From positions 62,001 to 126,000 of the forward strand of contig CAJTCS010000009.1 in the NCBI GenBank assembly GCA_910574995.1: DNA of 64,000 nt, read 5' to 3'. The notes beneath the pieces were generated by a model that saw nothing but the letters and a program-made list of their open reading frames with translations, ran no database searches and was not told the origin of the DNA. A program made the translations under genes and the position numbers. This DNA is from Oscillospiraceae bacterium (lineage in GTDB: Bacteria > Bacillota > Clostridia > Oscillospirales > Acutalibacteraceae). This document shows, piece after piece, positions 7,261-15,138 of this stretch. Position 1 is the first letter of the stretch, and every line of letters starts with the position of its first letter.

Positions 7261-8549
7261 TGTTTACCCTCCTCTCCGCCGTCCTCCGGCGGTTTTTCAT
7301 CGTCTGGCGGTTCGCCGCCGCCCTCCGGCTCCGGCGGCGGGTCTTTTTTCGGGCCGTCGCCGCCTGTTTGGTATTTGTCCGCGAGCTCGGCGTTTACCAT
7401 GTTCAGCGTCTGCACCCGCCGGGAGCCCTCGTCGCCGCCGATAGTCGGCATATCAAACATAGTGAGGATTTGGTCGAGGGTCGCGGCCCCGATTTCCGTT
7501 AAGAATTTCGCCGCCGATACCTTTTCCGTGAGGGTCGCGAACTGTATCGAGTTGGAGGAGAATACGATACGGTTTCCGTGACCGACCTCCCGCTCCGTAA
7601 AAATGCAATTTGTAAACGCCTGTGTCAGCTTGCGGAAAAACGGAGAAATCTCGCCGTTATAAAAAGCGGACTCTTGCGCCGGGGTCGCCGTATTCTCGAC
7701 GATTTCTTTCGATACCCCGAAATAGTCGTAAATCTCCTCTTTGACATAGGAGAGTTGCGTCGAGGGTATCGGGGTCGTTTTGTCCGAAATCGGCGTATAT
7801 TTATATTTTGCGTCGGTTACGATAACGCCCGCGCCGTTGTTCTCCATGCGGAGATTGTCCCGGATAAAATCGTCCCGCCGCTTGTTCAAGTCCTCCGTTT
7901 TGACCGCGTTAGAGACCTCGAGAACGCCCCGGATAACTGCGATAAGCTCCGCGAATTTGCTCATAGACTGATTAAACGTGTTCGCGGTCTTGAGCACGGT
8001 CTCGAGTGGCTTGTTACTGTCCCCGAAAATATCGTTTTCGAGGAAGTGCCGCCGGATATGGATAAGCCGGGAATACTCGCAAATGTACGAGCTCCCGGTC
8101 GCAAAGCGAAAACGGCAATATAAAACGCCCATGTACTCGAGGAGCTCGAAATACTGCGCGTTAATGGGATATATCGCCGTCAGCCTCGGCCCGTCAAAGA
8201 CGGGATAGGCTATCGCGTTGTTATAGATTTTGTATTGTGCCGCGAGCTTGTAATAAAACTCGGAGGCCGTCATATACGGATTTGGCTTGAACTGTAAAAC
8301 CCGGTCGAGGTAGTCGTTTACCGATACCGTCGTCTCCGCGTCCGTGCGGACGTGCCGAGGCTGTGCCGTGGATACCCGCCGGGCGAAAGCGTCCACCGCC
8401 GAGCGCACGGTATTTATATCCCATGCGTTACCCGAGTAGGGGACGAAAGTAGACTCCCACGAGCTCAAGAGCCGATAGGCCGAGTAACCCTTGTCGTCGT
8501 CTTTCCGCCCGCCGAAAATCGTTTGAAATAACCCTCGTTTTTCTTTCAT
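7257..8549 (-). CDS. Phage portal protein (HK97 family)
   Basis: 430 residues, typical length. It resembles HK97-like portals: an N-terminal Arg/Lys-rich segment, YSAYRLLSSWESTFVPY, a central region with IHIRRHF, and an acidic/Pro-rich C-terminus after residue 385. It forms the dodecameric DNA channel at one capsid vertex and docks the terminase. It lies between the large terminase (4-base gap) and protease (4-base overlap), the canonical order. Confidence 0.92.
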   Translation of the reverse strand: MKEKRGLFQTIFGGRKDDDKGYSAYRLLSSWESTFVPYSGNAWDINTVRSAVDAFARRVSTAQPRHVRTDAETTVSVNDYLDRVLQFKPNPYMTASEFYYKLAAQYKIYNNAIAYPVFDGPRLTAIYPINAQYFELLEYMGVLYCRFRFATGSSYICEYSRLIHIRRHFLENDIFGDSNKPLETVLKTANTFNQSMSKFAELIAVIRGVLEVSNAVKTEDLNKRRDDFIRDNLRMENNGAGVIVTDAKYKYTPISDKTTPIPSTQLSYVKEEIYDYFGVSKEIVENTATPAQESAFYNGEISPFFRKLTQAFTNCIFTEREVGHGNRIVFSSNSIQFATLTEKVSAAKFLTEIGAATLDQILTMFDMPTIGGDEGSRRVQTLNMVNAELADKYQTGGDGPKKDPPPEPEGGGEPPDDEKPPEDGGEEGKQ

Positions 8550-8553
8550 TCAC

Positions 8554-10209
8554 TCACCCCACAAGGTACATATAATCCTCGAAATCCCGGACGTAGACGA
8601 CCCACGCGTTAAGGAGCGAGACCGCTCCGTCGATACGGCGGCGGTCGGAAATCTTCACGGGCTGGATATTGTTTACCCCGCTCTTTTTCGCCGCTGTATT
8701 CGAGAGGCACCATACGAGAATAGGATTTTTATTGTAATTTACTTTCTTGTCCGTAAAAGCCGCGCCCATTTCTCGCATAGGTTGAGACCATGTAAAAGGC
8801 CCTTGCGCGACAGCGCACATATCAAAGCCGTTTGACTTCATTTCATCGACCCAATACCCAGCGAGGGCGCGGTCGTATCCGACCTTGAAAGCGTCTATCT
8901 TGAACTCGTCCCGCATTTGGCAAAACCACGCCGTAACGATGGAATAGTCCACGCGGGAGCCGTCGCATATCGTGAGGAGCCCCCGCTCGGCCCATATCTT
9001 GTAAGGGGCCTCTTGCGAGTTATGCTCCGATAGTTGGTCTATCCGCTTTTGCGGTATAAAATAATGCTGGACGACGTAGATAATCGGGTCGTCGGAGCTC
9101 CGGCGTATGAGGAGCGAGGCGCACGTTAAATCCGTCGTCGCCGAGAGGTCGCACCCGCCGATAGCGTAGGTATTATATACGTCCTGCATGGTGAAAACCG
9201 CGTCGCTCTTTATGTCCTCGAACGAGAGCCACACGGTAGCCGCGACCTCCGGGACGTTGAAATCTTTACACAAAACGCCGGGCAAGTCCTCGGGATTTTT
9301 CTTTGCTCGCTCGACGAAATCGGCGAGGGTCGCGTACTGCTTTATCGTCCCGAGCCCCGGATTTGCCTTTATCCATTTTTGCGGGTCTGTCCATTCTGCC
9401 CGCTCGTCGAGCTCATAGAGCACGGGGAGGAAACGCTCGTCGTCCGTTTTCCCGTCCGCGACCTCGCAAGCGTAGCCGTATAGATTATCGAAAACCGACT
9501 CCCGTACCGTGCCGCTCGTGGTAATCATGATAACCAGCGGTTGACGACGGCTCGAGGTCGATTGTTTCATGACCTCGTAGAGATTTCGGTCTCGTATCGC
9601 GTGGAGCTCGTCGATAATGACGGCGTGAGAGTTGAGGCCGTCCAGCGTGTTAGAGTCGCTCGCGAGCGCCTCGAAAATGGAGGCCGTCGCCGGGAAATAA
9701 ATATCATTCCGCCGCTTTTTCAGCACGGCCCGGAGCTCCGGGCTTTGCTTTACCATGTTCACGGCCTCGGTGAGCGTCTTTTTCGCTTGGTCTTTTTTGG
9801 TCGCGACGCTATAAATCTCCGCCGCGCCCTCGTAATCTGCTATGAGGAGATAGAGGGCGAGGGCCGCGAGGAGCGTAGACTTTCCATTTTTCCGCCCAAC
9901 AAGAAAGAGTGTCTCTCGAAAACGACGGTATCCCGTCGCCCTCTCGAGCCACCCGAAAAGCGTTTGTATGAAAGCCTTTTGAAAGAGGTCGAGCTCGAGG
10001 GTAGCCCCGAGCGTCCCTTGTGACTGTTTGCAAAACCGCTCGACGAAAATAATCGGGCGCTCGCCCGTCTCCTCGTCGAAATAGTAGGGCGAGCCCGTCC
10101 CCGGCTCGTCCATTTCCCGCACGAGGCGACCGTAAACGGCCTTGACCCGGCGGGACGTGATTATCTCCCCGCTCTCGATTTTCCGCCAATACTCGCGGAC
10201 ATAATTCAC
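8554..10209 (-). CDS. terL: Phage terminase large subunit
   Basis: 551 residues. The ATPase domain has Walker A GRKNGKST (105-112) and Walker B VIIDE (197-201). The C-terminal nuclease domain has the acidic motif GGCDLSATTDLT near residue 355 and a second acidic site (KVGYDRALAGYW). It pumps DNA through the portal and cuts it. It overlaps terS by 4 bases. It is intact, so the packaging motor looks functional even though capsid genes are absent. Confidence 0.95.
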   Translation of the reverse strand: MNYVREYWRKIESGEIITSRRVKAVYGRLVREMDEPGTGSPYYFDEETGERPIIFVERFCKQSQGTLGATLELDLFQKAFIQTLFGWLERATGYRRFRETLFLVGRKNGKSTLLAALALYLLIADYEGAAEIYSVATKKDQAKKTLTEAVNMVKQSPELRAVLKKRRNDIYFPATASIFEALASDSNTLDGLNSHAVIIDELHAIRDRNLYEVMKQSTSSRRQPLVIMITTSGTVRESVFDNLYGYACEVADGKTDDERFLPVLYELDERAEWTDPQKWIKANPGLGTIKQYATLADFVERAKKNPEDLPGVLCKDFNVPEVAATVWLSFEDIKSDAVFTMQDVYNTYAIGGCDLSATTDLTCASLLIRRSSDDPIIYVVQHYFIPQKRIDQLSEHNSQEAPYKIWAERGLLTICDGSRVDYSIVTAWFCQMRDEFKIDAFKVGYDRALAGYWVDEMKSNGFDMCAVAQGPFTWSQPMREMGAAFTDKKVNYNKNPILVWCLSNTAAKKSGVNNIQPVKISDRRRIDGAVSLLNAWVVYVRDFEDYMYLVG

Positions 10210-10586
10210 GGCTTGCCCGCCGCTTTCGGCTGTGTAATAAAGCCCATGAGCTCATTACCCGCCTGTTTTTGTGCTTTCTCGGGGAGGAGGTCGAGGAGGC
10301 TTTTCGAGAGCGTGGTAAAGGATTTTATCGTCGTGTTGTAGCTCTTGAGGGCCGGAGACTCACGCCGTAGGCTCTGCGAGCCTTGGACGAAATCCTCTAT
10401 CAAGTCGCCGCTGTTGATTTCGTCGGCGAGGCGTTCCAGCGTGACGGAGGTAACGGCGAATTGAGCTATCAAGCCGTCGGCAAATTGAGCCTTGTCCGAG
10501 GGCAATTCTTTGAAAAGTTTTTTGATTTTCCGCTTTTTTACCTCGATTTTTTCGGCTATATCCATGTCTTGATATTTTTTCGCCAT
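10206..10586 (-). CDS. terS: Phage terminase small subunit
   Basis: 126 residues, helical and very basic at the N-terminus (KKRKIKKLFKEL), with a C-terminal helix for oligomerisation, as in P27-type small terminases. It recognises packaging sites and recruits TerL. The assignment rests mainly on size, helical character and position directly before terL. Confidence 0.8.
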   Translation of the reverse strand: MAKKYQDMDIAEKIEVKKRKIKKLFKELPSDKAQFADGLIAQFAVTSVTLERLADEINSGDLIEDFVQGSQSLRRESPALKSYNTTIKSFTTLSKSLLDLLPEKAQKQAGNELMGFITQPKAAGKP

Positions 10587-10712
10587 ATAATGTAAGCCTC
10601 CTCTCTTTTGGCCTTATACCCCCCCTCATGTACGCGCTCGGGGCGGTTCTAAAGGGGATTGAGAGGCGGTTACGAGCGCCGCCTCTTTTTCGTGGGGAGT
10701 GGGGGGGAGTGG

Positions 10713-11066
10713 TTAATAAAATTCGTCGTCGTCGATTTGCGGTCGCGGCATGAGCGCGGCCTCGACGACATTCCCGTTTTCATCGAACGCGAGCCCGTCC
10801 GCTATCGGCGGCGCGGCTCCGTGCGCTATGGCATGACAAGCGCGGCAAAGCGTCTCGAGATTGTTTTCGTTCAGCGAGACGAGAGGGTCGTCGATGTTGC
10901 TCGGCGTGAGCGGCCTCTTGTGGTGGACGATAACCCCCAGCGCACCGCAACGGACACAAAGCCCCGCGTCTCGCTTGATGATATACGCCCGTGTGCTCCG
11001 CCACGCCGGAGACTCGTAAAAGGCTTTTGCAAATGCCCGCATTATTCGCGCCCCCTGTCTGTGCAA
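10713..11066 (-). CDS. Phage HNH endonuclease
   Basis: 117 residues. It shows CVRCGALGVIVHHKRPLTP, the NLETLCRACH segment and two CxxC pairs that bind zinc: the HNH nuclease fold. In HK97-type phages an HNH protein beside terminase is often required for terminase cutting. A later start at residue 9 (MRAFAKAF) is equally possible. It begins the packaging module downstream of the late regulator. Confidence 0.88.
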   Translation of the reverse strand: MHRQGARIMRAFAKAFYESPAWRSTRAYIIKRDAGLCVRCGALGVIVHHKRPLTPSNIDDPLVSLNENNLETLCRACHAIAHGAAPPIADGLAFDENGNVVEAALMPRPQIDDDEFY

Positions 11067-11160
11067 AGAGAACGCCCCGCATAGCTACAAGCCCTCTCGT
11101 GTACGGCGGGCTCGTGGCTATGTGAGGCGCACGGCGGCGAGGCTTTCCCTCGACCTCTCT

Positions 11161-11240
11161 TTACGGGTACATGATAACACGGGCTAAAAGCAAAAATCTA
11201 TGTACTCTTTTTTTAGTACGCTATAAAACGCTATAAAAGA
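11161..11240 (-). promoter_or_regulatory. Candidate late-gene control region with 10-bp direct repeats
   Basis: The non-coding stretch 11067-11240 separates the late regulator from the HNH/terminase module. It is AT-rich next to GC-rich coding sequence and holds two perfect tandem copies of CGCTATAAAA (11219-11228 and 11229-11238) followed by a partial third. This is where a RinA/ArpU-type activator would act. The repeats are seen; the role is inferred. Confidence 0.4.
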
Positions 11241-11684
11241 CTATACAGACGGGAGCGCGACCGCGCCGAAATAGCGGAGCGCAAACTCCGCGACGGCTGT
11301 ATTTCGCAAGTCGTATATGCTCCGCGTGGAGGCATAGTTTACCGCCGCCGCTATCTCGTCTTTGCTCTTGCCCTCAACGTACCAAAGCCGGATAATATCC
11401 CGCTCCGCCTCGCCGAGCTGTGAGATAACCGCGTCTATCTCCTGTATCTTTTCCTCCGTGGCCTTGATTTCCCGGACGACCTCCGCGAGCTCGAGGCACT
11501 CCGCGAGCGTGTCGTTTACCGCGCTCGTGCTGGCGTATGGCTTGGAGAAATCCGGCGACGGATACCCCGACGGGCCACCATGCGCGATAATGCGCTCTCT
11601 CCGGCGCTCAAGGTTTTTTAGGGCGGAGTCGAGATAGCCCCGGCCCCGGAGCGTATTCTCCGCCGCGTCGAAATAGTTTATCAA
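11241..11684 (-). CDS. Phage late transcription regulator (RinA/ArpU-like, sigma region 4-like HTH)
   Basis: 147 residues. The N-terminal half is helical/coiled-coil (about 20-85). The C-terminal half (about 88-140) is a sigma-70 region 4-type helix-turn-helix with AERDIIRLWYVEGKSKDEI. Such proteins activate late morphogenesis genes in Gram-positive phages and typically lie just before HNH/terminase, as here. Direct repeats just downstream may be its target. Confidence 0.75.
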   Translation of the reverse strand: MINYFDAAENTLRGRGYLDSALKNLERRRERIIAHGGPSGYPSPDFSKPYASTSAVNDTLAECLELAEVVREIKATEEKIQEIDAVISQLGEAERDIIRLWYVEGKSKDEIAAAVNYASTRSIYDLRNTAVAEFALRYFGAVALPSV

Positions 11685-11716
11685 TTTTTTGCCTCCTCTC
11701 GCGGGCTCCGCCGCTT

Positions 11717-12118
11717 TTACAGTTTTTTGCCGCCGTGCCGATACGGTCTCCCGGTGTTATAGGCGTATTTCGCCTCGAGCACGGCCTCAATGTCTACGCC
11801 CGAATAGGCGAGGTAATCGAAAATCCTCATAACTGCGTCGCAAAGCTCCACGGCTACGCCCTCCGGCTTGCATGGGCCGTCTACGCCCTCGCCCTCCGGC
11901 TGTCCGACCCTATCGCACACGCCGAAGAATTTACACCCCTCCGCCGCAAGCGCACACGTCCCATAGACGAGCGGATTTCCCTCGCGCCACTCCTCGACGG
12001 CCTCCGAGATTTCCGCGTGTACCATGACCGCGACCTCCGGGAAATCGACGGGGGTATCATACCACCCGTGCGCGACCGCGTTCTCGTGTATGGCCTTTGC
12101 AAATTCGTTTACTGTCAT
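11717..12118 (-). CDS. MazG-like nucleotide pyrophosphohydrolase
   Basis: 133 residues. The metal-binding EISEAVEEW helix (about 36-44) and the ELCDAVMRIFDY helix (about 92-103) fit the all-alpha NTP pyrophosphohydrolase superfamily. An inserted Cys-containing loop (about 53-75) lies between them. It probably hydrolyses non-canonical or signalling nucleotides during infection. It overlaps the downstream end of the HUH gene by 4 bases. Confidence 0.8.
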   Translation of the reverse strand: MTVNEFAKAIHENAVAHGWYDTPVDFPEVAVMVHAEISEAVEEWREGNPLVYGTCALAAEGCKFFGVCDRVGQPEGEGVDGPCKPEGVAVELCDAVMRIFDYLAYSGVDIEAVLEAKYAYNTGRPYRHGGKKL

Positions 12119-12894
12119 TTTCGAGACCTCCCTTTCTTGTTTGGCTTGATAAATTTCCCGTCCTGTCGGTAATACCGGGCGACGAGATAAACGCCGCCGT
12201 TTACGTCATTGTGAAAAGCCCCAGCGTCGGCGAGGAAATAGCCCGGATAGAGCTTTTCAAATTCCCGGTTGTCGGTCGTGTCCCGTGCGAGCTCCCGCGC
12301 CTGTCTCGCGGAGATATGCCCGTCCCGCGTTTTCGGCTCCGGGTCTACGAGGTTTTTCGAGGCGTTCCACGCCTTATAGCCGACCGGGGATTTCGTGATA
12401 TAGTGCGCGAGCCCGGCGAGGCCGTTCTCCGTGAACTGCAAGCGGCGGGAGTTTGCATAGCCGAGCCCCCAAAGGCTTTCGAGCTCGTCCCGGTCGATAC
12501 CGCCGTTTACCGTGATGTGGTGATGGATACGACCGCCCTTTTTGCCCCGCTCCGTTACGACTATGTACTTGAGCGGCGGGAGCCCTCTCTTTTTGCGGAG
12601 CCTTTGTATCCGGCGGATATAATTCCGCAAGTGGCGAGCGGCCTCCTCGTCGCTTTCCGGCTGGACGGTATACGTCAAGTGTATCTCTAAATCCTCCGGG
12701 GTAAAATTCGTGTGGAGGAGGCGGGCGAGCTTTTCCTCCCTGTGCCGCTGATTGAGTTTCTTTTGAGCCGCCGAGGAGGGCTTTCTCTTTCTCCGCCCTC
12801 CCGAGCTCCGCCGCCCGGTCTCGAACGTAGGGAAGATATACACGTCGAGATATTCCCCGCAATAATACCGCTTTTCCCGATAGACTGTCCTCAT
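12115..12894 (-). CDS. HUH-type replication initiator-like endonuclease
   Basis: 259 residues. Three motifs of rolling-circle Rep/HUH nucleases appear in order: motif I IHLTYT (71-76), the metal-binding HHH at 124-126 (RIHHHI), and a Y-x-x-K motif YITK with Tyr165. The basic N-terminal tail may bind DNA. It probably nicks phage DNA to start replication. No helicase or polymerase gene is visible nearby, so host enzymes would be used. Its role is inferred from motifs. Confidence 0.8.
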   Translation of the reverse strand: MRTVYREKRYYCGEYLDVYIFPTFETGRRSSGGRRKRKPSSAAQKKLNQRHREEKLARLLHTNFTPEDLEIHLTYTVQPESDEEAARHLRNYIRRIQRLRKKRGLPPLKYIVVTERGKKGGRIHHHITVNGGIDRDELESLWGLGYANSRRLQFTENGLAGLAHYITKSPVGYKAWNASKNLVDPEPKTRDGHISARQARELARDTTDNREFEKLYPGYFLADAGAFHNDVNGGVYLVARYYRQDGKFIKPNKKGRSRK

Positions 12895-13106
12895 GCTTAT
12901 ACCTCCGAGCGTTTACCCGTTGCGAGGGGGAGAGGGCTCATATATCGCCCCCTCCCTCTCCCCCTCGCGCACCCCCTCACCCTCGGCGGCGTTTTGCTTG
13001 CTTTGTTTTGAGGGAATGAGGCGAGGGAGGGAGTCCCCCTCTTGGTCGGTTAGTTAATATTCCATACGAGCCCGAAAAAGCGCCTTGCGCTTTCTCTTTT
13101 TCGCCC
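12895..13106. other. Non-coding phage segment upstream of the candidate small RNA
   Basis: About 210 bases between the HUH gene and the plus-strand promoter. I see GC-rich, low-complexity sequence around 12926-12980 and no supported gene. Together with the small RNA it forms the longest gap in the prophage apart from the TR region, so it could also hold a replication origin for the HUH protein; no iterons were recognised. Confidence 0.4.
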
Positions 13107-13135
13107 TTGCAAACCGCCCCGGAGTGTGATATTAT
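13107..13135 (+). promoter_or_regulatory. Sigma-A-like promoter on the plus strand of the prophage
   Basis: TTGCAA at 13107-13112 and TATTAT at 13130-13135 with a 17-base spacer. An overlapping TATAAT (13133-13138) would give a 20-base spacer. It points opposite to all phage genes and toward a short transcript ended by a terminator-like hairpin. Confidence 0.55.
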
Positions 13136-13140
13136 AATAA

Positions 13141-13207
13141 AGGTATAAGTAATCACCTTTCGGGGCGGTTACGCCTCCGGCGCTCTCGCAAAGTGCCGGA
13201 GGCTTTC
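13141..13207 (+). ncRNA. Candidate antisense small RNA
   Basis: A short region after a plus-strand promoter that ends in a strong hairpin (GCCTCCGGC / GCCGGAGGC arms near 13172-13202) followed by a T-rich run, a rho-independent terminator. Bases 13142-13163 match 18295-18316 at 21 of 22 positions. That second site is the antisense of the ribosome-binding site and start region of the early gene 17917-18294, so the RNA could pair with that mRNA. Promoter, terminator and complementarity are seen; expression and function are inferred. Confidence 0.5.
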
Positions 13208-13221
13208 TTTTTGCCCGCCGA

Positions 13222-13470
13222 CTATTTTCGCCGAAAGCGGTCGGCGGCGGTACACGTTTTCCAGTGGGGGACGAACGCAACCGGGAGCGTCCGGCGCTCC
13301 TCCTCCGGCAAGGCCCGCCGCCCGGTAATAACCTCGCCCTCGTCCGTGATAAAATGGTCTTTCCCCTCGCCCTCGATAATGAAAACGGGCTCCGGGTCTA
13401 CGGGCATAGTGCGCCCCGCCTCCGTCCGTATCCATTCCAGTGGAGCGCCGCACCCTTTACATACGCTCAT
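13222..13470 (-). CDS. Small zinc-ribbon phage protein
   Basis: 82 residues from the ATG at 13470, which overlaps the stop of the upstream gene. The N-terminal CKGCGAPLEW and a second Cys near the C-terminus (WKTCTA) suggest a metal site; the rest is beta-rich. Proteins like this are common early genes of Clostridia phages with unknown role. Confidence 0.65.
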   Translation of the reverse strand: MSVCKGCGAPLEWIRTEAGRTMPVDPEPVFIIEGEGKDHFITDEGEVITGRRALPEEERRTLPVAFVPHWKTCTAADRFRRK

Positions 13471-13736
13471 TTTTCGGCCTCCTCGTATTTGTAATCTACA
13501 AAATAGCCCTCCGGCGTTATATCGAAATCCCCAATTCCCCAATTTGCGCCGCACTCGCACCCGGCGACCGTTGCCTCCATTGAGCCGCAATCTCTTTTTA
13601 TGTATCTTTTAGAAATGCGGCCCGATTTTGTTATTTTGAAATCGTGGGAATATTGATATAACTCTGATATTTCGATTTCCCCTCCGCATAGAGGGCATTT
13701 CTCCCGTTGTACTCCGGGAGTTGCAAACCGTTTCAT
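13467..13736 (-). CDS. Small phage protein with two Cys pairs
   Basis: 89 residues from the ATG at 13736 (purine-rich RBS upstream). CPLCGGEIEI near the N-terminus and CGSME/CECGANW near residue 60 form a likely zinc-binding domain. A longer in-frame reading upstream overlaps the next gene and is not supported. Function unknown. Confidence 0.6.
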   Translation of the reverse strand: MKRFATPGVQREKCPLCGGEIEISELYQYSHDFKITKSGRISKRYIKRDCGSMEATVAGCECGANWGIGDFDITPEGYFVDYKYEEAEK

Positions 13737-14230
13737 ATACTCGCCCCTCTTGCTTTCTCCGGCGGCGGCATATCGGCGGGGAGGAGTTGGAGGGCAAGTA
13801 GCCCGCCCTTTGTTTCCCCGACGGGCCGAAAGCCCGCGAGCTCGTAGGTACGGCCCCACGTTTTAGCGCCGTGCACCATTGTCGGCCTTACTTTCCGCCT
13901 GTCGATAAATGTAATCATACCTAATTCCGGCGGCTCTCCAAAGTGCGCCCGAGTAGCGGCGACGGCCTCCCGTATCATTTCCGAGGCTACGCCCGCGCCC
14001 TCATTTCGGAAAGCGGAGCAAACCCACGCCCCGGCCCATGCGTGGCGCACATACTCGGCATACGGATACGATGTTATCCAAAAGGCGCGGCCTGTTTCCG
14101 TCTCCGTGTAGAGCACGAGGGCGCGGCCCGGCGGGACAAATTGAGGAGTCCCCGGCTTTTGCCTGTTATAATGCCTGTCTGCTACGTCTCGAGCTCGCGG
14201 GTCGGCTTTCCATGACGTTTCCCATATCAA
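13733..14230 (-). CDS. Conserved phage protein, possibly GNAT-like
   Basis: 165 residues if translation starts at the TTG at 14230, which has AAGGGGG upstream; longer readings would run through the VR2 hairpin and are rejected. The N-terminus WKADPRARDVADRHYNRQKP and the stretch KTWGRTYELAGF recall a widespread phage protein family with an acetyltransferase-like fold. Its job is unknown. It starts just past the VR2 hairpin. Confidence 0.6.
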   Translation of the reverse strand: MIWETSWKADPRARDVADRHYNRQKPGTPQFVPPGRALVLYTETETGRAFWITSYPYAEYVRHAWAGAWVCSAFRNEGAGVASEMIREAVAATRAHFGEPPELGMITFIDRRKVRPTMVHGAKTWGRTYELAGFRPVGETKGGLLALQLLPADMPPPEKARGASI

Positions 14231-14251
14231 AAGCGTTTCCCCCTTTGCCTT

Positions 14252-14278
14252 ACCTCCCCGGCATTGAGCCGGGGAGGT
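14252..14278. other. VR2-associated DGR hairpin (perfect 11-bp stem, ATTGA loop)
   Basis: Left arm 14252-14262, loop ATTGA at 14263-14267, right arm 14268-14278. It starts 16 bases after the stop of the second target gene and 29 bases from the conserved VR2 end. Stem length and loop equal those of the VR1 hairpin, but the stem sequence is entirely different, so structure and loop are kept rather than sequence. The plus strand continues with TTTT, so a terminator role is an alternative. Confidence 0.8.
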
Positions 14279-14294
14279 TTTGTAATTCCGAATT

Positions 14295-15134
14295 TTACAT
14301 ATCAAAGCCCGGCGCGAAAGCGAGCGAATAGTGCGCGTTCGCGTTGGTGACCGCGCCGCCTGTGTACACACCCACAAAGTTAGCGGAGTAGCCCCGAGCC
14401 GGGGAGCGGAGCCACCAATTAACGGTTTCCCCGTTGCGCTCCTTTACCCGGCTCCGCTCCGTCTTGAAAATCTCGAGTTGAACGGAGTCCGGCTCCTCGG
14501 CGTACCGCTCCGGGTGAGGCCCGAAAACGTCCGTCCCGGAGGGTATCCATAGCGGGTCGCTATACTCGACGCGCTCCCCGTCGATAACCTCCACGAGCGG
14601 GCGGGGCTCGATAACCTCCCGGAGCTCCGGCGGCAAGTGCGGGTAAATCTCCTCGAGGACGTGCCGCCGTCCCTTACTCTTATAGTAGCCGCCCGCGTTG
14701 GTCGCGTCCTCGTTCATGGGAGCGTCGCCGAGCGCGTCCTTAAAGACGAAACGCGCCCGCGTCGGCGTGACATACCCGCCGCACACAGCGGTAACGGCCT
14801 CCCCGGTATCGAGCTTAAACTCGAGCTCGTCGCCCGGCTGGATAACCTCAAAGCCGCGCCCGCTCGCGATAGCGGCCTTTATATCCGTGAGGCTCACCGC
14901 CCCGCTCACACGCTCGACGAGCTTAAACGGGCTCTCGCAAACGTCCTCCTCTGGCTTGTGCATGATACCGACCGCCGCCGGAGCCTCCGGGAGTACGACC
15001 GTCCCGAGATACTCGAGCCGCCCGTCCAGCAGTACGAGACCGTCGGCAAACTGCGCCTTGAGCCGCTCGCGGAGCTTGTCCGCGTCCGTGGTGGAGAGGA
15101 CGGTCGAATTTTTGATGATAGATACCGATTTCAT
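14295..15134 (-). CDS. DGR target protein 2 (C-type-lectin-like variable C-terminus)
   Basis: 279 residues from the ATG at 15134 with GGAGGG upstream; the longer upstream reading overlaps the hydrolase gene and is rejected. The N-terminal 1-90 has no recognised domain. Residues 100-279 form a DUF6273-like domain with NAGGYYKSKGRRH and a C-terminus (238-279) encoded by VR2, with WWLRSP and SLAFAPGF. Unlike target 1 it has no Ig-like stalk. It sits among early or accessory genes next to a membrane-anchored hydrolase, so it may act outside the virion; this is inference. Confidence 0.85.
   Translation of the reverse strand: MKSVSIIKNSTVLSTTDADKLRERLKAQFADGLVLLDGRLEYLGTVVLPEAPAAVGIMHKPEEDVCESPFKLVERVSGAVSLTDIKAAIASGRGFEVIQPGDELEFKLDTGEAVTAVCGGYVTPTRARFVFKDALGDAPMNEDATNAGGYYKSKGRRHVLEEIYPHLPPELREVIEPRPLVEVIDGERVEYSDPLWIPSGTDVFGPHPERYAEEPDSVQLEIFKTERSRVKERNGETVNWWLRSPARGYSANFVGVYTGGAVTNANAHYSLAFAPGFDM
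14308..14425 (-). repeat. DGR variable repeat 2 (VR2)
   Basis: A 118-base match to the TR at offset 10520. I count 14 differences and all 14 are at template adenines of the coding strand (T on the plus strand of TR). VR1 and VR2 share changes at several sites but mostly carry different bases. This shows that the single TR has written to a site about 10 kb away. Confidence 0.95.
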
Positions 15135-15138
15135 TTTG

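Noticed and set aside
13142-13163. The 22-base match to 18295 considered as a duplicated ribosome-binding site for a minus-strand gene
   Set aside because: The SD core is altered (GGTG in place of GGAG) and no start codon follows on the minus strand, whereas a promoter and terminator fit the plus strand.
13050-13280. Minus-strand 76-codon frame over the candidate small RNA
   Set aside because: No RBS, biased composition, and it spans a promoter and terminator-like hairpin.
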